Assembly: GCF_042665195.1 (NCBI RefSeq)
Contig: NZ_JBHTBW010000004.1
Location: 15,245-79,244, forward strand
DNA: 64,000 nucleotides
Source of the DNA: Laceyella putida
GTDB taxonomy: Bacteria > Bacillota > Bacilli > Thermoactinomycetales > Thermoactinomycetaceae
Direction of reading: 5' to 3'
Below, in pieces: positions 16,138 to 24,169 of the stretch; position 1 is the stretch's first letter; each line of letters begins with the position of its first letter. The position numbers and the translations under genes were made by a program. Below the pieces are notes generated by a model, which was not told where the DNA came from, made no database searches, and saw only the letters and a list, made by a program, of their open reading frames with translations.

Positions 16138-16656
16138 TTGTTAAAAGGTGTCTTGCTGATGGTCAATCTCCTGTTGCTCGCCTTGTTCGGTTGGGGAACG
16201 GTGCAACAAATCAAGAACCAACAGGCAACCAACCAGGTGATGCGGGAAGTTGCGCACAATGTGGAGTTGACGAAACAATTGACAGAAGAGACGAACCGGC
16301 AACTGGCGCCGCTCAGAGAAACGTCGGCGACGATCGAGGCGATGAATGCCAAACTGGCGGGCACAGAGGGCAAACTGCAAAACATGAACCGCAGTGTGGA
16401 TCGCGTCATCGCCAGTGAACAAAAGATCATTGACGGCTTGGATCGCTTGAACGGATCAACCCGAACCGTCGTGGGACAACTGGAGACGCTCGCGCGCCAG
16501 AATGAGCGGTTGGTTCCGACAGCGGCCGGAGTCTCTTCGCAAACAGCGGAAGAAAACCGCTACATTCAAAGTTTGTCCGGATTGACAAACACTTCCATCG
16601 CCGAGTTATCCGAATTGAACCGCAAATTCAAATGGCTGAGCTACTTACCACATTGA
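16138..16656 (+). CDS. Membrane-anchored coiled-coil protein 5
   Basis: 172 aa from TTG 16138, which has GGGGTGAT before it; other upstream in-frame starts lack a ribosome site. It has a membrane helix at residues 2-19 (LKGVLLMVNLLLLALFGWG) and then a Q/N/T/E-rich helical domain (QQATNQVMREVAHNVELTKQ..., TIEAMNAKLAGTEGKLQNMN) ending ELNRKFKWLSYLPH. The last motif matches the end of protein 3. The following gene overlaps its 3-prime end by 25 bases. Function unknown. Confidence 0.75.
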   Translation: MLKGVLLMVNLLLLALFGWGTVQQIKNQQATNQVMREVAHNVELTKQLTEETNRQLAPLRETSATIEAMNAKLAGTEGKLQNMNRSVDRVIASEQKIIDGLDRLNGSTRTVVGQLETLARQNERLVPTAAGVSSQTAEENRYIQSLSGLTNTSIAELSELNRKFKWLSYLPH

Positions 16657-16841
16657 AAAAAGAGGCGATCCCATTGTTGTTTAGCTTATTATACCTATTG
16701 ACGATCTTGGCTGTTCTCTTATTCACCGGCCTGACGATTAGGTCCATCATCAAAGATCGCAGGTACCAGCGTTGGCTGTTCTATATGGTGGGCAGTGCCT
16801 TGGTTTATTTCCTGTTGGTTGCCGTCAGTGTGTGGGTTTAG
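16632..16841 (+). CDS. Two-helix membrane protein 6, end of the operon
   Basis: 69 aa, starting MAELLTTLKKEAIPLLF, with two membrane helices (about 13-33 and 47-67) separated by a basic loop (RSIIKDRRYQRW). This puts both ends outside and the basic loop in the cytoplasm. It overlaps gene 5 by 25 bases and has only a weak ribosome site, so it depends on coupled translation. It lacks a coiled coil and could be the membrane hub for the five anchored proteins, which is inference. Confidence 0.65.
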   Translation: MAELLTTLKKEAIPLLFSLLYLLTILAVLLFTGLTIRSIIKDRRYQRWLFYMVGSALVYFLLVAVSVWV

Positions 16842-16904
16842 GTTTCAACAAACCAATTTACAGATTATTGGCTCTGATATATAGTGTTTGAAATATAACG
16901 CAAA

Positions 16905-17055
16905 ATGAAGATAGAAATACACGGTGACGCTCCGTTCGTTGACGAAAATTCCGCCTTTGCTTGCCTTGATGCGGCAGGTGCGCAAAGAGTTTGCCCAAGA
17001 GGCGATTTATCTCAACGTGAACGGGATCGTGGAGTTGATTGATGAATCGTGCCAA
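16905..17055 (+). pseudogene. Short unrecognised remnant before the terminator
   Basis: One frame from GTG 16924 reads LTKIPPLLALMRQVRKEF and AQEAIYLNVNGIVELIDES, which looks like real protein. A different frame starts MKIEIHGD at ATG 16905. The frame then runs on through the downstream terminator hairpin, which real genes rarely do. I read it as a small frameshifted gene or fragment of unknown family. The rest of 16842-17251 holds only the terminator and the Fur boxes. Confidence 0.35.
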
Positions 17056-17063
17056 GGACCGAC

Positions 17064-17096
17064 AACCGGAGTCCGGCATCATGCCGGACTCCGGTT
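17064..17096. terminator. Strong 15-bp hairpin terminator
   Basis: Perfect arms AACCGGAGTCCGGCA and TGCCGGACTCCGGTT with a TCA loop, then TTCGTTTGC. It insulates the siderophore cluster from the upstream operon. Confidence 0.8.
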
Positions 17097-17189
17097 TCGT
17101 TTGCTTTATGGGACGGCACGGACTGATTGGCCCATAACAAAACGGAATGGAAAATTAGAACATAAAATTTGCAAAATCTGATTGATTTG

Positions 17190-17236
17190 AGAGTGATTAT
17201 CATTTACTATTGTAATCGAAAATGATTATCAATATA
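17190..17236 (+). promoter_or_regulatory. Two tandem Fur boxes of the staphyloferrin B cluster
   Basis: Box 1 at 17190-17208 (core TGATTATCATT) and box 2 at 17218-17236 (core AATGATTATCA) each match about 15-16 of the 19 Fur consensus bases. They lie directly in front of sbnA, and box 2 contains an out-of-use ATG. Iron-replete repression of the whole nine-gene operon is expected. Confidence 0.9.
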
Positions 17237-17251
17237 GAAAGGGTGAGACAC

Positions 17252-18235
17252 ATGCCGGCCTTAATACATAAGCAAGATGAGAACAGGGCCCTCCCTTCGT
17301 CAGTCATCGAATGTGTGGGGAATACGCCTCTGGTCTCTTTGCAGCGGTTATTTAAAGGAACAGGGGTAGAGGTATTTGCCAAGTTGGAGTATATGAACCC
17401 GGGAGGAAGCATGAAGGACCGTCCCGCCCGCTATATGATTGAGCAAGGGTTGCGCGATGGGTCGATTACTTCCGATTCCCACATCATCGAAAGCAGCTCA
17501 GGCAATCTGGGTGTGGCGATCGCGATGGTTGCCCGTGTGTATGGCTTAGCGTTCACTTGTGTCGTCGATCCCAAAACGGCCCCGAGCAACCTCAAAATCT
17601 TAAGCCAATTGGGTGCCCGGATAGAGATGGTGACGGAGGCGGATGACCAAGGCGGTTATCTCAAAACGCGGATCAAACGCGTGCAAGAGTTGTTACATAA
17701 CATTCCACATGCTGTATGGATGAATCAATATGTGAATGAGCGAAATTGGCAGGCCCACTATCATGGAACGGGACGCGAGATGGTGGAACAACTTCCCCAA
17801 GCGCCAGATTGCCTGATTGCGGCTGTGAGCACGAGCGGGAGCATATTGGGGTGTGCCAGACGGCTCAAAGAAACCTATCCCCATGTCAAAGTGATCGCCG
17901 TTGATGCGGTCGGTTCCGTTATCTTTGGATCTCCGCCCCAGCGGCGCGAACTGCCGGGAATCGGGTCGAGCCGGGTTCCTGAAATATTGGTGAGGGACGA
18001 GATCGATGAAGTGATCCATGTCAACGACCGGGAATCCGTCCAAGGCTGCCGCGACCTGTTGTACCATGAGGGCATTTTTGCGGGGGGGTCATCGGGCTCG
18101 GTGGTGGCCGCGATTCAAAAATTGATACCCCGCTTGCCCAGACCGTATCGCATCTGCACCATTTTCCCTGACCGGGGAGACCGTTATCTCGACATGGTCT
18201 ATGACGAAGCTTGGGTTGACCGATTGCCAAAATAA
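17252..18235 (+). CDS. sbnA: SbnA: N-(2-amino-2-carboxyethyl)-L-glutamate synthase
   Basis: 327 aa, of the cysteine-synthase-like PLP fold. In the staphyloferrin B pathway SbnA joins O-phospho-L-serine and L-glutamate to give ACEGA, the precursor of L-2,3-diaminopropionate. The PLP lysine lies in GGSMKDRPARYM near residue 48, the substrate loop is SSSGNLG near residue 79, and the phosphate-binding loop is STSGS near residue 192. I start it at ATG 17252, behind AAAGGGTGAG; the ATG at 17222 lies inside a Fur box. It is the first gene of a nine-gene operon whose order matches S. aureus. Confidence 0.93.
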   Translation: MPALIHKQDENRALPSSVIECVGNTPLVSLQRLFKGTGVEVFAKLEYMNPGGSMKDRPARYMIEQGLRDGSITSDSHIIESSSGNLGVAIAMVARVYGLAFTCVVDPKTAPSNLKILSQLGARIEMVTEADDQGGYLKTRIKRVQELLHNIPHAVWMNQYVNERNWQAHYHGTGREMVEQLPQAPDCLIAAVSTSGSILGCARRLKETYPHVKVIAVDAVGSVIFGSPPQRRELPGIGSSRVPEILVRDEIDEVIHVNDRESVQGCRDLLYHEGIFAGGSSGSVVAAIQKLIPRLPRPYRICTIFPDRGDRYLDMVYDEAWVDRLPK

Positions 18236-18254
18236 AACAAAGAGGTGGTTCAAC

Positions 18255-19274
18255 ATGACGAATGCACAGAATCCGGAGCTTCTGTATCTGTCTAAGCAAG
18301 ATATCGTGGAGTTGGGCGGAGACCATTCCGACCTGTATGTTGAGTCGATTGAGCGGGCGCTCACGCTTCATGCGGAAGGAAACTATGTTCAGCCGCTCAA
18401 ACCTTATTTGCGCTCCCAAGGCGCCGGCGGACATATTGCCGATCGCATTATTGCGATGCCAGCCCATATCGGGCAACCGGGCATTTCCGGCTTGAAATGG
18501 GTCGGAAGCAAGCATGACAATCCCAAGAAACGCGGCTTGGAGCGGGCGAGCGCATTGGTGATCTTAAATGATCCGGAAACCAACTACCCCATTGCCGTCA
18601 TGGAGGGGAGCTTGATCAGCGGGATGAGAACAGCGGCCGTTACCGTCGTGGCTTCGAAGCATCTGGCCAAACCCGGGTTCACCCATGTGACGAGCATCGG
18701 ATGCGGCGTGATCGCGAAAATGCAATTATTTTCAATGATTGAGCAGTTCCCGCAAATCGAAGCGATCCACCTGTATGATGTTTTCCCTGAAGCGGCGGCC
18801 AAATTGTCTGATGCCATCCGGCAAAAAGCCCCGCGGATTCGAGTGGAATGTTGCCAATCGGTGGAAGAGGCCGTCAAGCAAGGGGAAGTGGTGATCACCT
18901 GTACGGTGGCCGATCAACCTTATATCCCGTTTGCGTGGATTCAAAAGGGGGCGTTTATCAGCAATGTCTCCATCATGGATGTGCACAAGGAAGTCTACTT
19001 AAAAGCGGATAAAGTGATTGTTGATGATTGGGAGCAGAGCAACCGGGAGAAAAAGGTGATCAACCAGCTCGTGCTGGAGGGGCGATTCTCCCGTGATCAA
19101 CTGCATGCGGAGCTTGGCGAGATTGTGGTTGGGGCCAAACCGGGCCGGGAACGTGACGATGAAATCATTTTGCTCAATCCGATGGGGATGGCGATCGAAG
19201 ATATTGCCTGTGCGGAGAAAATTTATCGTGAGGCGGTTCGCAAACAGGTCGGAACCAAGTTGAGCCTTTACTAA
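18255..19274 (+). CDS. sbnB: SbnB: ACEGA dehydrogenase
   Basis: 339 aa (about 336 in S. aureus), of the ornithine cyclodeaminase/mu-crystallin fold. SbnB uses NAD to cleave ACEGA oxidatively into L-2,3-diaminopropionate and 2-oxoglutarate. It shows the substrate Arg/Lys region (SGLKWVGSK, about 77-85), the motif LISGMRTAAVTVVASKHLAK, and the nucleotide-binding turn IGCGVIAKMQLFSMI near 150. Start ATG 18255 has AAAGAGGTGG before it. It lies 19 bases after sbnA. Confidence 0.93.
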   Translation: MTNAQNPELLYLSKQDIVELGGDHSDLYVESIERALTLHAEGNYVQPLKPYLRSQGAGGHIADRIIAMPAHIGQPGISGLKWVGSKHDNPKKRGLERASALVILNDPETNYPIAVMEGSLISGMRTAAVTVVASKHLAKPGFTHVTSIGCGVIAKMQLFSMIEQFPQIEAIHLYDVFPEAAAKLSDAIRQKAPRIRVECCQSVEEAVKQGEVVITCTVADQPYIPFAWIQKGAFISNVSIMDVHKEVYLKADKVIVDDWEQSNREKKVINQLVLEGRFSRDQLHAELGEIVVGAKPGRERDDEIILLNPMGMAIEDIACAEKIYREAVRKQVGTKLSLY

Positions 19275-19299
19275 TTGGAGGGAAAGGACGAAAAGGTGG

Positions 19300-21111
19300 A
19301 TGAAGCTTTCAGTTAACCCCGAAGAACAAGTGTTGACTGATTTGGTGAATGCCCTCATCTATGAGGATTTTATGGGCCTGCGGGAGCGTAGCGTATTGAT
19401 CCGGGATCAACAGGCGGTGATGGAGCGGACAGGCCTGCCTTTAGCTGAGGGGGAGGGTTTGCTCAGTTATGCGGCTGGCGCAGGTCAAACCTTATGTTTT
19501 CGCGTCAAACAGGATGACCGCTTTCAATCTTATCGTTTGAGCGGACCACCCCTCCTGCTGGTCACGGAAGGAGAGGCCGGGAAGGCCGTGCGCCGGCTTG
19601 GAGCGGATGAGTTGATGCGGTTTCTGGCGATGGGTGTGGCGGAGGGGACGTTTCCCAATCTGGAGGGGTTTTGTGAAGAATTGCGGTTGGCAGTGGAACA
19701 GACCGCCCTTTCATTGCAAGCGCCGTTCCAGTTGGACACCAGGCAGGGCGCGGTGGACTTGATCCAGTCTGAACGGTACGCCGCTTTAAGGGATCGTCCC
19801 TTCCACCCCACTTCGCGTGTGAAAAATGGGTGGGATGCCGACGATTATTCCACCTACGGCTCCGAGTTTGGACACGCTTTTGGATTGGATTGGGTCGCCG
19901 TCAAGGCGGAGTGGGTGCGCATGGGATGCGGGCCAGGGGAACAAGTCTATTCCGAGCTATTGACGGCAAGTGAACAAGAAAGCTTGCACCATTCGCTCAA
20001 AGAACAAGGCGTGTCGCCAGCGGATCACTGCCTTATCCCCGTTCATCCATGGCAGATGAAACACGTGATTCCCCATGTTTTTGCAAGGGAACTGGCGGAG
20101 CGCATCATCATCCCGGTAGAGTCAGGTATGGGAAAGTTCATTCCAAGCTCTTCTGTGCGCAGCTTAATTCCCGTACATAATCCAACTGTAAACGTGAAAG
20201 TGCCGATCGGCGTCTATGCCTTGGGCGCGCTCAGGATCATGCCGCCGAGATACTTGGAAAATGGGGTGAAAGGGCAGAAACTCGTGGAGTTTCTCTGTGC
20301 GCGTGATCCCCAATTGGCGCCATCTTTGGCTGTATGCAATGAAGAGAAGTGGATGGCCTTCACCGATCCCAACGATGATCCTTTTGCGGACAAACCAGGC
20401 CATCTGGGTTGTTTGGTGCGGCGGTATCCCCAAGAAATCCTGGAAGCAGACGTGGTCAGTCCGATGTCCGCTTTCGCCGTTGTCACAAAACAAGGCGAAT
20501 CCCCTTTGATCGCCCACATGCTGAAGCAGAGACAAGAGACGGATGGCCGCGCTTTGTTCCGCGACATCTGTCACGCCTTCATCGAGCGGGCGATCTGGTT
20601 TGCCAAGGTGGGTGTGTTGCCTGAGTTGCATGGACAAAATGTCGTCTTGCTGTTTAAACAGGGGCAATTGCAACAATTGTTGTTGAGGGATCATGACACG
20701 GTGCGCCTGCATCCGAGTTGGATGGAACGGGCCGAACTTCCGCCCGTACCGTATACGGTTAAGCCAAACACGAGAAATACGTTGATTTTGGAAACCCCTG
20801 CGGACTTTTTATCTTATTTTCAAACATTGGGCATTCAAGTGAATTTGGCTTCGATTTTGGAGGCGTTTGTGACTTGCGGAGTTTTGACTGAGGATGAGGG
20901 ATGGCGCGTGATCCGCCAGGCGATTGTGCGGGCCCTCGCCCAGCCGGGTCCGGCCGAGGTGATGGGGGAGATGAATCAAGTGCTGTTGGCGCAGGAGCAT
21001 TGGCCGGTCAAGGAGATCATTGCCCCGCTCTTGCGGCGACAAGGGTCTGGCGGCGGAAGCATGCCGTCGGGACTGGGCAAGATTGCCAACCCCTTGCGTT
21101 GGGAGGGCTGA
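19300..21111 (+). CDS. sbnC: SbnC: NIS siderophore synthetase (IucA/IucC family)
   Basis: 603 aa, an ATP-dependent NIS synthetase that adenylates a carboxylate and condenses it with an amine; in S. aureus SbnC performs the last condensation of staphyloferrin B. Family signatures are seen in order: FHPTSRVKNGWD near residue 168, HPWQMKHVIPHVF near 248, the C-terminal catalytic region ELHGQNVVLLF near 445 and RDHDTVRLHP near 466. The S. aureus protein is about 584 aa. The assignment to SbnC rather than E or F rests on gene order. Confidence 0.92.
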   Translation: MKLSVNPEEQVLTDLVNALIYEDFMGLRERSVLIRDQQAVMERTGLPLAEGEGLLSYAAGAGQTLCFRVKQDDRFQSYRLSGPPLLLVTEGEAGKAVRRLGADELMRFLAMGVAEGTFPNLEGFCEELRLAVEQTALSLQAPFQLDTRQGAVDLIQSERYAALRDRPFHPTSRVKNGWDADDYSTYGSEFGHAFGLDWVAVKAEWVRMGCGPGEQVYSELLTASEQESLHHSLKEQGVSPADHCLIPVHPWQMKHVIPHVFARELAERIIIPVESGMGKFIPSSSVRSLIPVHNPTVNVKVPIGVYALGALRIMPPRYLENGVKGQKLVEFLCARDPQLAPSLAVCNEEKWMAFTDPNDDPFADKPGHLGCLVRRYPQEILEADVVSPMSAFAVVTKQGESPLIAHMLKQRQETDGRALFRDICHAFIERAIWFAKVGVLPELHGQNVVLLFKQGQLQQLLLRDHDTVRLHPSWMERAELPPVPYTVKPNTRNTLILETPADFLSYFQTLGIQVNLASILEAFVTCGVLTEDEGWRVIRQAIVRALAQPGPAEVMGEMNQVLLAQEHWPVKEIIAPLLRRQGSGGGSMPSGLGKIANPLRWEG

Positions 21112-21114
21112 GTG

Positions 21115-22359
21115 ATGGACGGGCACATGTGGAAACGCAACTTTGTCACGTTATGGTCCGGGCAGTTCATCTCAACCGCCGGCTTGACGGTGATGGTGCC
21201 CCTGCTTCCGTTTTATCTGGGCGAATTGGGGGGACAAGCCCACTTTCAGCATGGATGGATGGGGTTGTGCCTGGCGGCCCCGGCGATCACCATGTTTATT
21301 TTTTCCCCGATCTGGGGTCGGATCGGCGATCGCATCGGTCGCAAAATGATGGTGGTCCGGGCATTGTTGGGATTGGCTTTCAGTCTCTTGCTCATGGGTT
21401 TCGCGCAAACGCCTTGGCAACTTTTCTTATGCCGGTTGTTGCAGGGGGCTTTTGGAGGCGTAGTGGACGCGTCGGCCGCTTTTGCCAGTTCGGAAGCGCC
21501 GCAAGGGAAAAATGGGAAGACGTTGGGAAGTTTGCATAGCGCAACCGCGGCCGGTTCCTTTGTGGGGCCTCTGATGGGGGGGATATTGGCCGATTTCTAC
21601 GGTTATCGCACCCTGTTTATGGCGATGGCGATATTGACAGGACTTAGCTCTTGTTTGGCGGCATGCTTGCTGAGAGAGAGCAAGGGCGCCCCATCTTCCG
21701 CCCAGGAGGCCCGATGCGATTCCATCTTCACCGCTTTTTTGTCCCTTGTGCAAACGAAAGAAACCCTGGTCTTTATCTTGGCGGGGATTTGCGTCCAGTC
21801 CGGGATCTATGGCTTGACCGTCATCTTCGCCCCCTATGTGCAAAGCATGACCGGAGACGCGAACCATGCGGCGACGTGGGTGGGGATTTTGCAGGCTGTC
21901 ACCTGGTTGTCGACCATGGTGGCATCGCCGTGGTGGGGCAAGCAGAATGATCACAAACCGGTTCGGATGAACTTCTTTGTCGCCGCATTGGGCTGTGGGG
22001 TCAGCATTTGGCTACAAATGCTGTCCCCTTCCGCAGTGTGGTTGATTCCGCTTAGAATGGTGCAGGGTCTCTGCTTTGCGGCATTGCTTCCTTCCGTATA
22101 TTTTCAAGTGAGCCGTTCATCCCGTCATCAGGATCGGGGGACGAATATTGGATTGACGAACAGTTGCTTGGTCGGAGGACAAATATTGGGCTCCTTGTTT
22201 GGAGCGGGACTGACGAGTGTTCTTCCGTTGCCGACCGTGCTCTTTTGCATGGGAAGCTTGTTTGTGTTGGGAGCGTGTGTGGTTGTGATCAACAAGCCGA
22301 CAGGCTCTGGCGGTTCCTTCCACCTTCCCTTTTTTTCGCGCAACGATCAAGTAAGCTGA
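21115..22359 (+). CDS. sbnD: SbnD: staphyloferrin B exporter (MFS)
   Basis: 414 aa with about twelve membrane helices. The MFS signature between TM2 and TM3 is GRIGDRIGRKMMVVRALLG, and TM5 has GSFVGPLMGGILADFYGYRT. In S. aureus SbnD exports the finished siderophore. It starts at ATG 21115 (GTG 21112 is also possible), three bases after the sbnC stop, with GGGAGG inside the end of sbnC, so translation is coupled. The central cytoplasmic loop lies near residue 195. Confidence 0.92.
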   Translation: MDGHMWKRNFVTLWSGQFISTAGLTVMVPLLPFYLGELGGQAHFQHGWMGLCLAAPAITMFIFSPIWGRIGDRIGRKMMVVRALLGLAFSLLLMGFAQTPWQLFLCRLLQGAFGGVVDASAAFASSEAPQGKNGKTLGSLHSATAAGSFVGPLMGGILADFYGYRTLFMAMAILTGLSSCLAACLLRESKGAPSSAQEARCDSIFTAFLSLVQTKETLVFILAGICVQSGIYGLTVIFAPYVQSMTGDANHAATWVGILQAVTWLSTMVASPWWGKQNDHKPVRMNFFVAALGCGVSIWLQMLSPSAVWLIPLRMVQGLCFAALLPSVYFQVSRSSRHQDRGTNIGLTNSCLVGGQILGSLFGAGLTSVLPLPTVLFCMGSLFVLGACVVVINKPTGSGGSFHLPFFSRNDQVS

Positions 22360-22384
22360 TCGAACTAATAGAAAGGTGACAGCG

Positions 22385-24169
22385 ATGGAACCAAATCTGT
22401 TTCGTATAGCAGAACATCAAACAGTAGAACGCATTTTGAATGCTTTCATTCGGGAAAGGGGCAGTCGGCTCACTTTTGCCGAGAGCGATGAAACCTTGAT
22501 CCGCTGGGCGAACGCACAAGACCCGCAAGCCAGATGGATGAGCTTGTCCCTCCCCAAACGGCAGGTGAAGCTACTGGGGAAGATGACATACCGATCGGTG
22601 TTTGACCATCATCATTATGGGGAGCGATTTTGGGTTGCCGGAGCCGACCAGCGAGTGACCCCTGTAACGGCCACCCAAGTGATCAGGTGGATTCTGGAGG
22701 AACTGGCTGAGGGGGAAGAGTCAGGGCCCGTAGAGGCATTGCTGAGTCAAATCCAAAACAGTATCGAAAAAACGGCCCTCTACCTGGAGCGTGCCTTGAC
22801 GCAAGGCGTGAGGGATGGTTTGGATTTGAACCCAGAAGCCAGATTGAGATGGATGGAACAGCGCCTGTTGTACGGACATCCGTTTCATCCCACCCCCAAG
22901 AGCTCGGAAGGATTCAGCACCGAGGATTTGCGGCGGTTTGCGCCTGAGTTGCAAGCGGCCTTCCCGCTGCATTTTTTTGCCGTTCATCCGGATTGGATGG
23001 AAGAAGATTGGACGGGGGATGTGGCTCTGCCTAATGAACGGGTGGTTTCCGCCGAAGTGGCGGCAGCGTCCCATGGGGCCATTCCGAAGGGGTATCGGCT
23101 GTTGCCCATGCATCCGTGGCAGGCGGCATACGTACGGCGTTTCCAGGCTTGGCAAGCAGGAATGGAACAAGGCAAAATCATCGATTTGAACCAGATGGGC
23201 CCGGACGTGTTTCCCACTTCTTCGGTGCGGACTGTGTGGGGCGCCCGTTACCCGTATTCGTTTAAGCTCCCGCTCCATGTCCGGATCACCCATTTTGTCA
23301 GGGAAAATACAACAGAGCAAGTGAAACGGTCGATCGATGCCAGCCGCGTTGTGAGGGAATTGCGAAAAGCGTGGCCGTATCCTTCCATGTCCATTTTGGC
23401 GGAGGTGGGCGCGCTCCGGTTCCATCCGCCGGCAGGAATCGATGACGCCTACCCATTGGCCAGTTCCAATGTGTTGTTGCGGGAGAATCCCGATCTGACC
23501 GGGGGGCAAGTGCCTTTGGTGGTGGCCTCTTTATTGGAATGTTGGCCCAACCAGAGTGAACCGCCGCTCTTTCAGGCAATTCGGCAAGCGGTTCAGCTTC
23601 CGCATGGCCCAATCCCCGCCCGGAAGCTGGCGGATTGGTTGCGTAAGTATGTGGAGGTCGTGTTCATTCCGGCGCTCGCTCTTTTTGCCGATGAGGGGGT
23701 CAGTTTGGAAGCTCATGTGCAGAATTCGCTGATCCATTTGGAACAGGGATGGCCTGCCCACTTCTATGTGCGGGATATGGAAGGGGTGAGCATCAACCGG
23801 GAATTGGCCAAAGCGAAAGGGTATTATCATGGCGCAATTTCCCCTGACAGTCCTGTCCTTTACTCCGAGGAGAAAGCATGGGAGCGATTGCAGTATTACC
23901 TCATCACCAATCACTTGGGTCATCTCCTTCATGTCCTCGCTTATTACGGGGAATGGAGCGAGCAAGAGGCTTGGGCGGTTGTGCGTGGTCAATTGGACAA
24001 GCAGAAAGCGGTCGGTTCCGTGCAACTGAGCCGGGTGATCGACCAACTGTTGGGGGCGTCCGCCCTCCGGGCCAAAGCCAATCTCATCAGCCGCTTTCAA
24101 AACAGAGGCGATTCAGCGATCTATCTGGATCTTCCCAATCCGATGAAAGGCGAGGTGAAAGCAGAATGA
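22385..24169 (+). CDS. sbnE: SbnE: NIS siderophore synthetase (IucA/IucC family)
   Basis: 594 aa from ATG 22385, which follows GAAAGGTG at ideal spacing. In S. aureus SbnE makes the first condensation, between citrate and L-2,3-diaminopropionate. The NIS signatures are GHPFHPTPKSSEGFS near residue 162, MHPWQAAYVRRFQ near 242, LEAHVQNSLIHLE near 443, and RDMEGVSINRE near 465 in place of the RDH/KDF motif of its paralogues. Its stop overlaps the sbnF start (ATGA). Confidence 0.92.
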   Translation: MEPNLFRIAEHQTVERILNAFIRERGSRLTFAESDETLIRWANAQDPQARWMSLSLPKRQVKLLGKMTYRSVFDHHHYGERFWVAGADQRVTPVTATQVIRWILEELAEGEESGPVEALLSQIQNSIEKTALYLERALTQGVRDGLDLNPEARLRWMEQRLLYGHPFHPTPKSSEGFSTEDLRRFAPELQAAFPLHFFAVHPDWMEEDWTGDVALPNERVVSAEVAAASHGAIPKGYRLLPMHPWQAAYVRRFQAWQAGMEQGKIIDLNQMGPDVFPTSSVRTVWGARYPYSFKLPLHVRITHFVRENTTEQVKRSIDASRVVRELRKAWPYPSMSILAEVGALRFHPPAGIDDAYPLASSNVLLRENPDLTGGQVPLVVASLLECWPNQSEPPLFQAIRQAVQLPHGPIPARKLADWLRKYVEVVFIPALALFADEGVSLEAHVQNSLIHLEQGWPAHFYVRDMEGVSINRELAKAKGYYHGAISPDSPVLYSEEKAWERLQYYLITNHLGHLLHVLAYYGEWSEQEAWAVVRGQLDKQKAVGSVQLSRVIDQLLGASALRAKANLISRFQNRGDSAIYLDLPNPMKGEVKAE

